The translations under genes and the position numbers were made by a program. This document shows, in pieces, positions 6,308 through 6,340 of a stretch of DNA of 6,340 bases. The notes below the pieces were generated by a model, which was given only the letters and a program-made list of their open reading frames with translations, searched no databases and was not told where the DNA came from. This DNA comes from an uncultured Verrucomicrobiota bacterium. GTDB taxonomy: Bacteria; Verrucomicrobiota; Verrucomicrobiia; Chthoniobacterales; SZAS-18. The stretch is taken from NCBI GenBank assembly GCA_937871685.1, contig CALMOL010000108.1, positions 1 to 6,340 on the forward strand, written 5' to 3'. Numbering within the stretch: the first letter of the stretch is position 1; each line of letters begins with the position of its first letter.

Positions 6308-6340
6308 AGAGGCGGCTCTGTCCGCGTGCGCGGACAGAGC
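6308..6340. repeat. Palindrome cut by window end (possible terminator or interspersed repeat)
   Basis: GCTCTGTCCGCG (6315-6326) and CGCGGACAGAGC (6329-6340) are perfect 12-bp reverse complements around TG. In RNA this would be an 11-bp stem with a GTGC loop. It begins 42 bases after the putA stop codon. The right arm reaches the last base, so any extension or U-tract lies outside. It may terminate putA or be half of a dispersed palindromic repeat whose left arm begins at GTAGAGGCG (6308). Confidence 0.7.

Overview
The window is 6.3 kb of GC-rich bacterial chromosome. It carries four plus-strand protein genes and several palindromic or repetitive elements between and inside them. The high GC content, weak or absent Shine-Dalgarno sequences, the gene types (a DUF4126 membrane protein, a stand-alone secretin N-domain protein, a PutA fusion without the DNA-binding domain) and the dispersed palindromes would fit a member of the Verrucomicrobiota or a similar free-living Gram-negative. 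This placement is an inference with modest confidence, because no rRNA or marker gene is present.

Layout. (1) Positions 3-1208 hold the 3' part of a polytopic membrane glycosyltransferase of the GT39/ArnT/PMT_2 type. Its 5' end lies before the window. The first ~60 bases of the visible frame contain three tandem CCATCCT heptamers that match a repeat found again after the gene. (2) Positions 1209-1390 are intergenic and hold a complete copy of this repeat: a 29-bp inverted repeat around a 48-nt centre that can itself fold, then two small hairpins. (3) Positions 1391-2434 encode a DUF4126 integral membrane protein with a C-terminal extension that may be a PH-like domain. (4) Starting one base later, 2436-3062 encodes an exported protein made only of secretin N0 and N1-like domains. 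A strong intrinsic terminator (3066-3091) follows, so genes 3 and 4 look like one transcription unit. (5) Positions 3121-6273 encode a 1050-residue bifunctional proline dehydrogenase / glutamate-semialdehyde dehydrogenase (PutA fusion) with all expected catalytic motifs in both halves and an unusual linker between them. (6) The last 33 bases are the start of another strong palindrome that the window edge cuts.

How the genes work together. Only the DUF4126 and secretin-domain genes look co-transcribed. The glycosyltransferase (cell-envelope glycan modification) and PutA (oxidation of proline to glutamate) appear to be independent neighbours. No mobile-element gene, CRISPR array, tRNA or rRNA is visible. 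The most unusual material is the CCATCCT palindromic repeat family, one arm of which reads in frame through the glycosyltransferase gene.
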